DNA of 54,830 nucleotides, taken from contig NZ_CAMFKO010000028.1 of NCBI RefSeq assembly GCF_945957265.1, forward strand, positions 1 through 54,830, in the 5' to 3' direction. Shown here in pieces: positions 1 through 8,204 of this stretch. The notes beneath the pieces are model-generated. The model saw only the letters and a program-made list of their open reading frames with translations, was not told where the DNA came from and ran no database searches. This DNA comes from an uncultured Dechloromonas sp. GTDB lineage: Bacteria > Pseudomonadota > Gammaproteobacteria > Burkholderiales > Rhodocyclaceae. Position 1 is the first letter of the stretch. The number at the start of each line of letters is the position of its first letter. The translations under genes and the position numbers were made by a program.

Positions 1-192
1 TGGTTCCCCCGGGATGTCGCCTGTTCTTTGTGGTTGGAGGGCGAAATGAGCAGGGAGCAAGGCTCCAAGGCTTGCCTTGGAGTGCGACCGACCGCGAACG
101 AGGTCCGAGCCCTCCCCGGGCGTGCGGTTACGATGGCTGGTTCCCCCGGGATGTCGCCTGTTCTTTGTGGTTGGAGGGCGAAATGAGCAGGG
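1..192. repeat. 55-bp direct repeat, 137-bp period
   Basis: Bases 1-55 recur identically at 138-192. The left edge may extend beyond the window. Each copy carries a GGAGGG ribosome-binding site and an ATGAGCAGGG start (ATG at 46 and 183). The 82 bp between the copies contain an inverted repeat with 9-bp arms (63-71 and 74-82, centre TT). Because 137 is not a multiple of 3, the duplication shifts frame. The frame open from base 1 stops at 184-186, and the frame open from the second ATG stops at 204-206, overlapping the GTG start of the HybE-family gene. No protein could be recognised in either upstream frame. An assembly artefact at a contig edge is possible. Confidence 0.8.
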
Positions 193-202
193 GACCGGCG
201 CT

Positions 203-679
203 GTGAAAATCTGGGCCAACGATCCGTCGTCCGAGCTGGTGTCGGTGTTTGCCGATATCGCGCGTACCCGGATGGCCGACCTGCCGATCTGCAACGCGGC
301 CCTGAGCGTCGAGGCGGTCGGTTTCGCGCGTACGCCGCAAGGGCATTGGGCGGGCGTGATGATCACCCCGTGGGCCATCAACCTGTTGTGCCTGCCCGGG
401 CAGGAAGAAGCCTGGCCCGTCCTGGCGGCCTGCAGCAAGCATGACTGGCGCTTTCCGTCCGGCGATTACGAATTCACCGTCGCCGAGGAAGCGCGTATCG
501 GCAACTATCACCTCTGCTCGCTGTTTTCACCTGCCTTCGAGTTTCCGACGCAGGAGCAGGCCCGGCTGACCGCGCTGGCGGTGAGCCATGCCCTGCATGC
601 CGAGCCGATGGCCGCGCCGGACGTGGCGCCGGCCAAGGCGGCTGCCGGGCGGCGGGCCTTTCTCGGGCTGGGGCGATGA
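203..679 (+). CDS. hupJ: HybE/HupJ-family [NiFe]-hydrogenase assembly chaperone
   Basis: This 158-aa protein belongs to the HybE/HoxT/HupJ family, whose members help mature and proofread the Tat-exported small subunit of uptake hydrogenases. The core reads RMADLPICNAALSVEAVGF followed by GVMITPWAINLLCLPG, and aligns by eye with the second HybE protein encoded at 14219. The GTG at 203 was chosen because it overlaps the TGA of the preceding short frame and gives the usual family length. An in-frame start at 77 would add sequence unlike the family that runs through a repeat. The C-terminus ends in GRRAFLGLGR, which resembles a twin-arginine motif. The stop overlaps the next gene by 4 nt. The family call is firm; the exact paralogue name is inferred from the hupK neighbour. 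Confidence 0.83.
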   Translation: MKIWANDPSSELVSVFADIARTRMADLPICNAALSVEAVGFARTPQGHWAGVMITPWAINLLCLPGQEEAWPVLAACSKHDWRFPSGDYEFTVAEEARIGNYHLCSLFSPAFEFPTQEQARLTALAVSHALHAEPMAAPDVAPAKAAAGRRAFLGLGR

Positions 680-1584
680 CCTCGCCCGGCCAGCTGCTCG
701 TTCGCGCCACCCACGATGGCGGGGTATTGCGCGACATCGCCGTCGACCTCCAGCGCCCGTCGGTGACCCGCCTGTTCATCGGCCAGTTGCCCGATGTCGT
801 GATCAAGACGGTGCCTTACCTGTTCACGCTCTGCGCCCATGCCCAGCGGGTGGCGGCGCAGGCGGCGGTCAATGTGGCGCTGGGCGAGACGCCGCGCACC
901 CCGGACCATGCCGAGCTGTGGATCGAGGTGCTGCATGAAAACCTGTGGCGGCTGCTGCTCGACTGGCCGGTCGCGGTCGGCCTGCCGCCGGCCAAGGAGG
1001 CGTTCATCGCCTGGCGTTCCGGGCGCAACGGCGACGAGGTCGTCGCCTCCACGGCGAGCCTGGTCGAAGCGGTCCTCGCGCCGCTGGCCGAGTCCTGCCT
1101 GACGCAGCTGGCCGGGGCGGAGGGCGATGCCGTCCATCATCCGCAGGCCGCGCCGGTGTTGGCGCCCGAGGCCTGGCTGGACTACTGGCAAGGCATGCAG
1201 GCGCGGATGCCCGCCCAGCCGTTGCCGGAATCGGTGTCGGCCATCTATCGCGCCCGGTTGCGCGAGGTCGATACCGCCCTGAAGGCGCTGGCGGAAGGGC
1301 TCCCCTTTCCGATTGCCTCCGCCGGCGGGGCGGGCTGGGGAGTCGGGCAGACGCTGACGGCACGTGGCGTGTTGACGCACGCCGTGCATGTCGAGGATGG
1401 CAAGGTTGTCCGCTACCGCGTCCAGGCGCCGACCGACAGCCTGTTTGCCGATGCCCGCGCGCTCGCCGCCCTGCTCGCCAATCGTCGTTTTGTTACGCTG
1501 GATCAAGCCCGGCAGGGGCTGGATCAGGCGATACTGGCGGTCGACCCCTGTCTGACCTACGTTGTGGAACTGCACGATGCATGA
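676..1584 (+). CDS. hupK: HupK/HoxV-like hydrogenase large-subunit-related assembly protein
   Basis: This 302-aa protein looks like a degenerate [NiFe]-hydrogenase large subunit, as HoxV/HupK proteins are. Its N-terminal LCAHAQ replaces the usual RICGxC motif, and its C-terminal [13 protein letters not shown] keeps only one of the two cysteines of the DPCxxC motif. HoxV is thought to act as a scaffold carrying the Fe(CN)2CO unit during cofactor assembly, a role here taken from the family. It overlaps hupJ by 4 nt (ATGA) and hypA by 8 nt, so it is translationally coupled to both. HupJ and HupK homologues usually accompany group 1d (membrane-bound, O2-tolerant) hydrogenases, hinting at such an operon upstream of the window. 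Confidence 0.82.
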   Translation: MTSPGQLLVRATHDGGVLRDIAVDLQRPSVTRLFIGQLPDVVIKTVPYLFTLCAHAQRVAAQAAVNVALGETPRTPDHAELWIEVLHENLWRLLLDWPVAVGLPPAKEAFIAWRSGRNGDEVVASTASLVEAVLAPLAESCLTQLAGAEGDAVHHPQAAPVLAPEAWLDYWQGMQARMPAQPLPESVSAIYRARLREVDTALKALAEGLPFPIASAGGAGWGVGQTLTARGVLTHAVHVEDGKVVRYRVQAPTDSLFADARALAALLANRRFVTLDQARQGLDQAILAVDPCLTYVVELHDA

Positions 1585-1918
1585 AATGTCGCTCGCCGAA
1601 GGCGTGCTCCAACTTGTCGAAGATACGGCGCGGCGCGAACAGGCCTGGCGCGTGAAGCTGGTGGTGCTGGAGATCGGCCGCATGTCGTCGGTGCAGCCCG
1701 AAGCCCTGCGTTTTTGCTTCGACGCGGTCACCCGCGGCAGCATCGCCGACGGCGCGACGCTGGAGATCGTCGACGTGCCGGGCAGCGGCTGGTGCATGAA
1801 ATGCGCGGCGACGGTGCCGATGGCGGAACTGTACGGCGCCTGCCCGACCTGCGGCAGCCACCAGGTGCAGGCGACCGGCGGTACGGAAATGCGGGTCAAG
1901 GAAATTGAGATCGAGTGA
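1577..1918 (+). CDS. hypA: Hydrogenase nickel-insertion protein HypA
   Basis: HypA delivers nickel to the hydrogenase large subunit together with the GTPase HypB. The 113-aa length is exactly typical. The start at 1577 gives the conserved MHE N-terminus, where His2 binds nickel. The structural zinc site is complete: Cys73, Cys76, Cys89 and Cys92 in CMKC and CPTC pairs. An upstream in-frame TTG at 1562 is not needed. The gene starts inside the end of hupK and is followed after 25 nt by hypB. Confidence 0.96.
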   Translation: MHEMSLAEGVLQLVEDTARREQAWRVKLVVLEIGRMSSVQPEALRFCFDAVTRGSIADGATLEIVDVPGSGWCMKCAATVPMAELYGACPTCGSHQVQATGGTEMRVKEIEIE

Positions 1919-1943
1919 TCGGGCTCGAATAAAGGAGACGAGG

Positions 1944-3080
1944 ATGTGTACGGTTTGCGGTTGCGGGGCGGGTGAAGTGAAGATCGAGGGCGGGGCGCAT
2001 GAACATACCCATGTGCATGCCGACGGCACGGTGCATACGCACAGCCATGGGCATGAGCACGATCATGCGCACAGCCACGGCGCCGCGTTGCCGGCCGCGC
2101 ATGCCCACCCGCATACGCATGCCGACGGCACCGAGCACGTTCATGAGCACGTGCACCAGGGCGAGCATGCCCACGGGCACGGCCACACGCACGATCATGT
2201 TCATGCCGATGGAACGACGCACAGCCATCCGCATCAGCACGATCACGACCACGGGCAAGACCACGCTCATCACCATCACGAACATGCCATCGGCGGCGAC
2301 CTCGACTACGGCACCGGCCCGGCGCGTGCCCATGTGCCGGGCATGAGCCAGGCGCGCATGGTGCAGATCGAGCAGGACATCCTGTCGAAGAACAACACCT
2401 ACGCAGCCGCCAACCGCACGTGGTTCGACGAGCGCGGCATCTTCGCGCTGAATCTCGTGTCCAGCCCCGGCTCCGGCAAGACCACGCTCCTCTGCAAGAC
2501 CATCGAGCTGTTGAAGGACCGGGTGGCCATCAACGTCGTCGAAGGCGACCAGCAGACAGCCAACGACGCCGAGCGCATCCGCGCCACCGGCGTGCCGGCG
2601 CTGCAGATCAACACCGGCAAGGGCTGCCACCTCGACGGCCACATGGTCGGCCATGCCGTGCAGCGCCTGCAGCCCGGGGATGAATCGCTGTTCCTGATCG
2701 AAAACGTCGGCAACCTCGTCTGCCCGGCTGCCTTCGATCTCGGCGAACACCACAAGGTGGCGATCCTGTCGGTCACAGAAGGCGAGGACAAGCCGCTCAA
2801 GTACCCGGACATGTTCGCCGCCGCCGATGTCATGCTGCTCAACAAGTGCGACCTGCTGCCCTACCTCAGCTTCGACGCCGACCTCGCCGAAGCCAACGCC
2901 CGCCGCGTCAATCCGAACCTGACCATCTTCCGCGTCTCGGCGACCAGCGGCGACGGCATGAGCGCCTGGCTGGACTGGGTCGAGGCCGGGCTGGAGGCGC
3001 AGCGCGGCAGGCACGGCGAGAGCGTCGACGCGCTGAAGGCGCGCATTGCCGAACTGGAGCGGCAGCTCGCCGCCAGGTGA
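1944..3080 (+). CDS. hypB: Hydrogenase maturation GTPase HypB, extended His-rich type
   Basis: HypB is the GTPase that drives nickel insertion, and many versions also store nickel. The 378-aa protein has the N-terminal CTVCGCG high-affinity metal motif. A histidine-rich stretch follows (about residues 19-118, roughly 39 His by hand count). The G domain carries Walker [10 protein letters not shown], the metal-binding GCH motif and the NKCD guanine-specificity motif. The His region contains imperfect repeats built on HADGT followed by alternating His. AAAGGAG at 1931 is the ribosome-binding site for the ATG at 1944. HypF starts 4 nt after its stop. The His stretch is long for the family and suggests nickel storage as well as delivery. 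Confidence 0.96.
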   Translation: MCTVCGCGAGEVKIEGGAHEHTHVHADGTVHTHSHGHEHDHAHSHGAALPAAHAHPHTHADGTEHVHEHVHQGEHAHGHGHTHDHVHADGTTHSHPHQHDHDHGQDHAHHHHEHAIGGDLDYGTGPARAHVPGMSQARMVQIEQDILSKNNTYAAANRTWFDERGIFALNLVSSPGSGKTTLLCKTIELLKDRVAINVVEGDQQTANDAERIRATGVPALQINTGKGCHLDGHMVGHAVQRLQPGDESLFLIENVGNLVCPAAFDLGEHHKVAILSVTEGEDKPLKYPDMFAAADVMLLNKCDLLPYLSFDADLAEANARRVNPNLTIFRVSATSGDGMSAWLDWVEAGLEAQRGRHGESVDALKARIAELERQLAAR

Positions 3081-3084
3081 TGGC

Positions 3085-5394
3085 ATGAACGGCCGGCTGC
3101 TCCGCGTCCGGGGGCTGGTTCAGGGTGTCGGTTTTCGGCCGGTCGTCTGGCGTATCGCCCGCGAACTCGGCTTGCGCGGCTGGGTCTGCAACGACGGAGC
3201 CGGCGTGCGCATCGCCATCGCCGGCGAGCGGACGGCCGGTTTCGCGGCGCGCTTGCGCAGCGAGGCGCCGCGCCTCGCCCGCATCGACGCCATCGACGAA
3301 GAGGCTTGCGCGGTGGAGGTCGACGGCTTTTCCATCGTCGACAGTGTCGGCGGCGAAGTCAAAACCGCCATCGGCCCGGATGCGGCGATCTGCCCGGCCT
3401 GTCTGGCCGACATCTGCAATCCGGCCGGCCGCCGCTGGCGTCACGCCTTTGCGACCTGCACCCATTGCGGGCCTCGCTATACGGTTAGCCGGAGCATCCC
3501 TTACGACCGGGCGCAGACCAGCCTGAGCGGCTTTACGCTGTGCCCGCCGTGCGCCGCCGAATACGCCGATCCGGCGGATCGCCGCTTCCATGCCGAAACC
3601 ACCTGCTGTCCGGATTGCGGGCCGCAACTGCGCCTGCTCGATGCCGGCGGCCAGCCGCTGGCCGGCGATCCGCTCGCCGACAGCCTGGACCTGCTGCGGG
3701 CCGGCAAAATCGTCGCCATCAAGGGGTTGGGCGGTTTCCACCTGGCTTGCGATGCGCGCAACCCCGCGGCGGTGGCCGAATTGCGCGAGCGCAAGCAGCG
3801 CGAGGCCAAGCCTTTCGCCGTAATGGGGCTCAATCCGGCGTCGCTGGCCGGTATCGCGGTGATCGGCGATGGCGAGCGCGAGCTGTTGCGCAGCCTGGCC
3901 GCCCCTGTCGTGCTGTGCCCGAAAGGGGCGGCCGACTTGCCGGGAGTCGCGCCCGGCCTGGCCTGGGTCGGCGCCATGTTGCCGACGACGCCGCTGCATG
4001 TGCTGCTCTGGCACGAAGCCGCCGGTCGCCCTGCCGGCACGGCCTGGCTTGACGAGGAAAATGCGCTGCTGCTGGTGATGACCAGCGCCAATCCGCATGG
4101 CGAACCGCTGGTCATCGGCAACGACGAGGCGCTGGCGCGGCTGGGCGGGAGCGATGGCAAGATCGCCGACGCCTTCCTGCTGCACGACCGGGACATCGTG
4201 ACGCGCTGCGACGATTCGGTGGTGCGCGCCACGCCGCAAGGCCCGGCCTTCATCCGCCGGGCGCGCGGTTACGTGCCGGTGCCCATCCCCCTGGCCGACG
4301 ACGGGCCGACGGTGCTGGCGCTGGGCGGCTACCTGAAGAACACGATCTGTGTGATGAAGGGGCGCGAAGCCTTCCTGTCGCAGCATGTAGGCGGTCTCGA
4401 CAATGTGGCGGCCATCGGCTTCCTCGAGGAAACGGTGAGCCACCTGCTGGGCATTCTCGATGTCCGGCCGGACATCGTCGCCCACGACCTGCATCCGGAT
4501 TTTCCATCGACCCATCTTGCCCTGCGCCTGGCGGAAGAATTCAAGGTTCCGGCGCAGGCGGTGGGGCATCATCAGGCGCATATTGCAGCGATCTGCGCCG
4601 AACAGGGGTGCAACGAGCCGCTGCTTGGCTTGGCGATCGACGGTGTCGGCCTCGGTCCGGACGGCGCGGCCTGGGGCGGGGAGCTGCTGCGTCTCGACGG
4701 CGCTTCCTGCGAGCGTATCGGCCATCTGCATCCCCTGGCCATGCCCGGCGGCGACCGGGCGGCCAAGGAGCCGTGGCGGATGGCGGTGTCGGCGCTGCAT
4801 GGCGCCGGCCTGGGCTATCGGGTCGGCGGCTGGATTCACCAATACTATCCGGGGCGCGATCCCGGGCCGCTGCTGACCATGCTCGACCGCAAGCTGCGCA
4901 GCCCGCCGACGACCAGCCTGGGCCGCTGGTTCGATGCGGCGGCCGGCCTGCTCGGCCTGCGCGACCTGATGCAGTTCGAGGGCCAGGCGGCCATGGAGCT
5001 CGAAGGCCTGGCGGCCCGGCATGGTCCCGTTGCGCCGCTGCCCGGCGGCTATGCGCTGCGCGACGACGGCAGCGTGCTCGATCTCTCCCCCCTGTTGCCC
5101 GCCCTGATGGGCTGCAAGAACGATGCGGCCTACGGTGCCGCGCTGTTCCATGCCACCCTGGCTGCCGGCCTGGGCGCCTTTGTCGTCGCGGCGGGCGAGC
5201 GGTCGGCGGCGGCAAGCGTTGCCGTGGGGGGCGGTTGCGCCATGAATGCCGTCCTCATGACGGCCTTGCGCGGCCATCTGCAGGCGGCCGGCATCGGCCT
5301 CGTGGAGGCCCGGCAGGCTCCGCCCAACGATGGCGGCCTGGCCCTGGGGCAGGCCTGGGTCGCCCGCCGCCAGCGCGAGGCCGGGCTCTCCTAG
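3085..5394 (+). CDS. hypF: Carbamoyltransferase HypF
   Basis: HypF transfers the carbamoyl group of carbamoyl phosphate to the HypE C-terminal cysteine, the first step in making the active-site cyanides. At 769 aa it is full length. Order of domains: acylphosphatase (about 5-90, GLVQGVGFRP), two zinc-finger pairs (about 103-185, CPACLADIC, CTHC, CPPC and CCPDC), a YrdC-like domain, and a C-terminal Kae1-like domain with HDLHPDFPSTH and AVGGGCAMN. The ATG at 3085 places the acylphosphatase motif at the expected N-terminus; the longer in-frame start at 3046 lies inside hypB. It ends the hypA-hypB-hypF run. Confidence 0.97.
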   Translation: MNGRLLRVRGLVQGVGFRPVVWRIARELGLRGWVCNDGAGVRIAIAGERTAGFAARLRSEAPRLARIDAIDEEACAVEVDGFSIVDSVGGEVKTAIGPDAAICPACLADICNPAGRRWRHAFATCTHCGPRYTVSRSIPYDRAQTSLSGFTLCPPCAAEYADPADRRFHAETTCCPDCGPQLRLLDAGGQPLAGDPLADSLDLLRAGKIVAIKGLGGFHLACDARNPAAVAELRERKQREAKPFAVMGLNPASLAGIAVIGDGERELLRSLAAPVVLCPKGAADLPGVAPGLAWVGAMLPTTPLHVLLWHEAAGRPAGTAWLDEENALLLVMTSANPHGEPLVIGNDEALARLGGSDGKIADAFLLHDRDIVTRCDDSVVRATPQGPAFIRRARGYVPVPIPLADDGPTVLALGGYLKNTICVMKGREAFLSQHVGGLDNVAAIGFLEETVSHLLGILDVRPDIVAHDLHPDFPSTHLALRLAEEFKVPAQAVGHHQAHIAAICAEQGCNEPLLGLAIDGVGLGPDGAAWGGELLRLDGASCERIGHLHPLAMPGGDRAAKEPWRMAVSALHGAGLGYRVGGWIHQYYPGRDPGPLLTMLDRKLRSPPTTSLGRWFDAAAGLLGLRDLMQFEGQAAMELEGLAARHGPVAPLPGGYALRDDGSVLDLSPLLPALMGCKNDAAYGAALFHATLAAGLGAFVVAAGERSAAASVAVGGGCAMNAVLMTALRGHLQAAGIGLVEARQAPPNDGGLALGQAWVARRQREAGLS

Positions 5395-5456
5395 CCGGCT
5401 GCGCCGCGATTCCCGGTGCGCCGGGCCGCTTTTCCATCCTCGCCGAACGTGATGTA

Positions 5457-5476
5457 GGCCACGCTATGCCGTGGCC
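5457..5476. repeat. Small perfect inverted repeat after hypF
   Basis: The arms GGCCACG (5457-5463) and CGTGGCC (5470-5476) form a 7-bp stem with a 6-nt loop. No T-run follows on either strand, so it is not a convincing intrinsic terminator. It may affect transcript 3' ends between hypF and the next gene, or be a protein-binding site. Nothing else was recognised in the 167-bp gap 5395-5561. Confidence 0.4.
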
Positions 5477-5561
5477 GGTGTGGTTTACCCTGATGCTGAA
5501 TTCGGGATGAATCGGTATGATCTCCCCGACACAATGTTGCTGCTGATTCCATGGGGGATGG

Positions 5562-6356
5562 ATGATCCGTCGCAGTCTCATCGCATCGTTGCTGGCATGC
5601 AGTCTTGTCTCCTCCGCCGGGGCGACCGGGTTCGACTGCTCGCGCCCCTACAGCCTGGCCTTGCACGAGCATGGCCTGCTCTACACGGTGGCCACGGATA
5701 CCGGCATCGACAAGGATGTGGCCGACGAGCTGATCCGTCGTTCCGGGTGCAAGGTCGTCGTCAGTGTGATGCCGCGCGCCCGGATCTGGCAGTTGATCGA
5801 GTCCGGGGCGCTGGATTTCAGCCTGTCCGGCATCACCAACCCCGAGCGGGAGAGGTTCGCCTCGTTCGCCTGGTATTTCTCCAACAAATACTATCTGCTC
5901 GTCCGCAAGGACAGCGGTGTGAACACGCACGGCGATTTCGAGCGCAATGCCCGCCTCCAGCTGGGCGTAATTCGCAGTTTTCGCTACAGCGAATCCGCCA
6001 ACCGGCTGGTCGACCGCCTGCACCAGGCCGGCCGGGTCAGCCAGGCCGGCGGCCTCGAGCCGCTCTACCAGACGCTGATGCTCAACCACATCCAGGGCAT
6101 GATCATCGAGCCTTTCGATTATCCGGCGCTGGATGAAAAGAAGATTCGCGAGGTTTCCAGCATCATCGAATTCAACGATCCGCCGGTCCTGCACGGGCTG
6201 ATCATGTCGAAGACGGCGCTCGCGCCCGGCGAGCAGGAAAAGTGGCGGGCATTGCTGAGCGAGATGCGGAGCGACGGCACCATCCGGCGCATTTTCGAAA
6301 AGTACTTCAAGCCGGAGATGGCGGCCAGCATGGTCAACTTTCAGGGGGTGCGGTGA
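5562..6356 (+). CDS. Periplasmic solute-binding protein, family 3 type
   Basis: The 264-aa protein has a signal peptide (MIRRSLIASLLACSL, cleaved near SAGA) and the layout of bacterial extracellular solute-binding family 3 proteins. YTVATDTGIDKDVADEL and LDFSLSGITNPERERFASF match the lobes seen in amino-acid binding proteins. No permease or ATPase gene is adjacent. Instead the stop overlaps the GTG of a CHASE-GGDEF gene (GTGA), so the binding protein may feed a ligand signal to that membrane enzyme rather than serve transport. GGGGGA just upstream supports the ATG at 5562. The ligand is unknown. The gene sits between hypF and the hybO promoter and has no known hydrogenase role. Confidence 0.75.
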   Translation: MIRRSLIASLLACSLVSSAGATGFDCSRPYSLALHEHGLLYTVATDTGIDKDVADELIRRSGCKVVVSVMPRARIWQLIESGALDFSLSGITNPERERFASFAWYFSNKYYLLVRKDSGVNTHGDFERNARLQLGVIRSFRYSESANRLVDRLHQAGRVSQAGGLEPLYQTLMLNHIQGMIIEPFDYPALDEKKIREVSSIIEFNDPPVLHGLIMSKTALAPGEQEKWRALLSEMRSDGTIRRIFEKYFKPEMAASMVNFQGVR

Positions 6357-7912
6357 CCTTCCGGCGTTCCTTCCGGATGTCCCGGCTGTCGCACCTGCTG
6401 CCCTGGATCATTCTGGTCGTTACGCTGTCGGTCACCTGGCTGCTCTGGCGGCACGAATGCGATACCAGCCGCAAGGAAATGCAGGCGCAATTTGATTTCG
6501 CGCTGCGCGACACCGTCAGCCGGGTCGAGCAGCGGGTGGCTGCCCACGAGCAGATGCTGCGCGGACTGCAGGGCTTGTTCGCGACGACCGGCCTGAAGAA
6601 CCGCGCGGCGTTTCGCGACTATGTCGAGACCTTGCAGCTCGATGCCAATTTCTCTGGCGTGCAGATCGTCGGCGTGGTCGATCTCGTCCCGGGCAACCAG
6701 AAAAAGGCCCACGAGGAGGTCATGCGCGGCTTGGGGGTGGGCGCCTATGCCATCCATCCGGAGGGGGAGCGCGAGCTCTATACGCCGATCATCCAGCGCG
6801 AACCCCAGGTCGGGCGCAATCGCCTGCCGCCCGGGCTCGATACCTGGGCGGAGCCGGCCCGGCGCCTGGCGATGGAGAGCGCGCGCGATTCCGGACGGGC
6901 GGCGATCACCGCCAAGGTTCGCCTGGCCGTCGACAAGAAGCCCGAGGCGCAGCCGGGATTCATCATGTACCTGCCCGTCTATGCCTACGGCCAGCCGCGC
7001 GACACGGTCGCCCAGCGGCGCAGCCACCTGATTGGCTGGATTTACGCGGCGTTCTACATCGAGGATTTCATGGCCAGCCTGTACGGCACCTCCTTGCCCG
7101 GTGTCGCCCTCGACATCTACGACGGGGTGGAGCCGACGGCCGGCGCGCTGATGTACAGCGTTGGCGAGTATTCCGCGCAGGATGGGCATGAGGGGCTGCA
7201 CGCCAACGAATACATGGTGGTGGCCGGCCGTACGTGGACGCTGTCCTTGCGCAGCCTGCGCGAATTCGATGTGCGTTACGGCCGCGACGTGGCGAGCCTC
7301 ATTGCCGCAACCGGCTTCGGCCTGAGTCTGTCGCTGGCCCTCCTGTCGTGGTTCATGGTCACCGGGCGGGCGCGCGCCCTGCGCCTGGCGGCCGGGATGA
7401 CCGAGGAGTTGCGCCATATGGCCCAGCACGACCCGCTGACCGGCTTGCCCAATCGGGCCTTGTTCAGCGACCGCCTGGGCAACGAGCTGGCCAGGGCAAA
7501 ACGGAATGACGGCCATTTCGGGTTGATCTTCATCGATCTGGATCGCTTCAAGCCGATAAACGACAATTTCGGCCACGCCACGGGCGACCTCCTGCTGCGC
7601 CAGGTGGCGCAGCGGATGAAGGAAACCGTGCGTGCCTCCGATACGGTCGGCCGCATTGGCGGCGACGAGTTCGTGGTGCTCATGCCCATGCTGGCCGATG
7701 CCGAGGCGGCGCGCTTGCTGGCCGAAAAGCTGCGCCATGCGATCGCCCAGCCGTTCATGCTGGAGGGGCGCGAACTGAGCGTTTCGTGCAGCCTGGGGGT
7801 GGCGCTCTACCCCAATGACGGCACCGACGAAATCACGCTGGCCAAGAGCGCCGACGAGGCGATGTACCAAGCCAAGCAAAGCGGCCGGGACAGGGTGCGG
7901 CTGGCGAGCTGA
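6353..7912 (+). CDS. CHASE-domain diguanylate cyclase
   Basis: This 519-aa inner-membrane protein should make cyclic di-GMP. It has an N-terminal membrane helix (SHLLPWIILVVTLSVTWLL), a periplasmic CHASE sensor region of about 200 residues, a second membrane segment (IAATGFGLSLSLALLSWF), and a C-terminal GGDEF domain. The active-site GGDEF is intact. RASD lies five residues before it and matches the RxxD inhibitory I-site, so product inhibition is likely. The start was set at GTG 6353, which overlaps the preceding TGA and has AGGGGG upstream; ATG 6377 is an alternative. The ligand is unknown but is possibly presented by the coupled binding protein. Confidence 0.9.
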   Translation: MTFRRSFRMSRLSHLLPWIILVVTLSVTWLLWRHECDTSRKEMQAQFDFALRDTVSRVEQRVAAHEQMLRGLQGLFATTGLKNRAAFRDYVETLQLDANFSGVQIVGVVDLVPGNQKKAHEEVMRGLGVGAYAIHPEGERELYTPIIQREPQVGRNRLPPGLDTWAEPARRLAMESARDSGRAAITAKVRLAVDKKPEAQPGFIMYLPVYAYGQPRDTVAQRRSHLIGWIYAAFYIEDFMASLYGTSLPGVALDIYDGVEPTAGALMYSVGEYSAQDGHEGLHANEYMVVAGRTWTLSLRSLREFDVRYGRDVASLIAATGFGLSLSLALLSWFMVTGRARALRLAAGMTEELRHMAQHDPLTGLPNRALFSDRLGNELARAKRNDGHFGLIFIDLDRFKPINDNFGHATGDLLLRQVAQRMKETVRASDTVGRIGGDEFVVLMPMLADAEAARLLAEKLRHAIAQPFMLEGRELSVSCSLGVALYPNDGTDEITLAKSADEAMYQAKQSGRDRVRLAS

Positions 7913-8083
7913 GCCAGGCGGTCTTCGCGGCGCCGTTGGCCTGCCTCTGCCGAAGGGCGTAGTTCCAAGGTCTGACAAGCGCCTGATCACATTGTTTCCG
8001 GAAGTGGACGTTTTCCCCTTGTTTTTCAGCCTGCGGCGAGCATCCGATTCGGCAACTCGCTGAATTGAATGGCTTTTGAAATC

Positions 8084-8098
8084 TGGCCTGCCTGTTGC
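8084..8098 (+). promoter_or_regulatory. Sigma-54 promoter for the hyb operon
   Basis: TGGCCTGCCTGTTGC matches the sigma-54 -24/-12 consensus (TGGCAYG-N4-TTGC), with GG and GC separated by the required 10 nt. It lies 106 bp before the hybO start in a 292-bp gap. HoxA, an NtrC-type activator encoded in this window, is the natural partner. A small leader hairpin (arms CGGTCA 8165-8170 and TGACCG 8175-8180) sits just before the hybO ribosome-binding site. No clear upstream activator site was recognised. Confidence 0.75.
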
Positions 8099-8204
8099 TA
8101 CATTGAGTATCAATAAAAGCATTCACCAAATTTCAATCAGGCCCTCCCAGCAGAGAGAAATCGTCGGTCAGCGGTGACCGCGAAGAAACAACAAGGGGAG
8201 AAAA

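Noticed and set aside
83..137. GTGCGACC near base 83 as the 5' end of a group II intron
   Set aside because: Only the short 5' consensus is present; no domain V, no reverse transcriptase, and the space is far too small.
1896..3086. Long minus-strand open frame opposite hypB
   Set aside because: It is a shadow caused by high GC and the His-rich repeat; its Met/Val-rich product resembles no known protein and hypB is certain.
2908..5277. 789-residue open frame opposite hypF
   Set aside because: Antisense frame with Arg/Gln/Ala-rich composition and no recognisable motif, while hypF on the plus strand is complete.
5395..5561. Promoter or extra small gene after hypF
   Set aside because: No clear -35/-10 or sigma-54 element and no short frame with a ribosome site other than the binding-protein gene itself.
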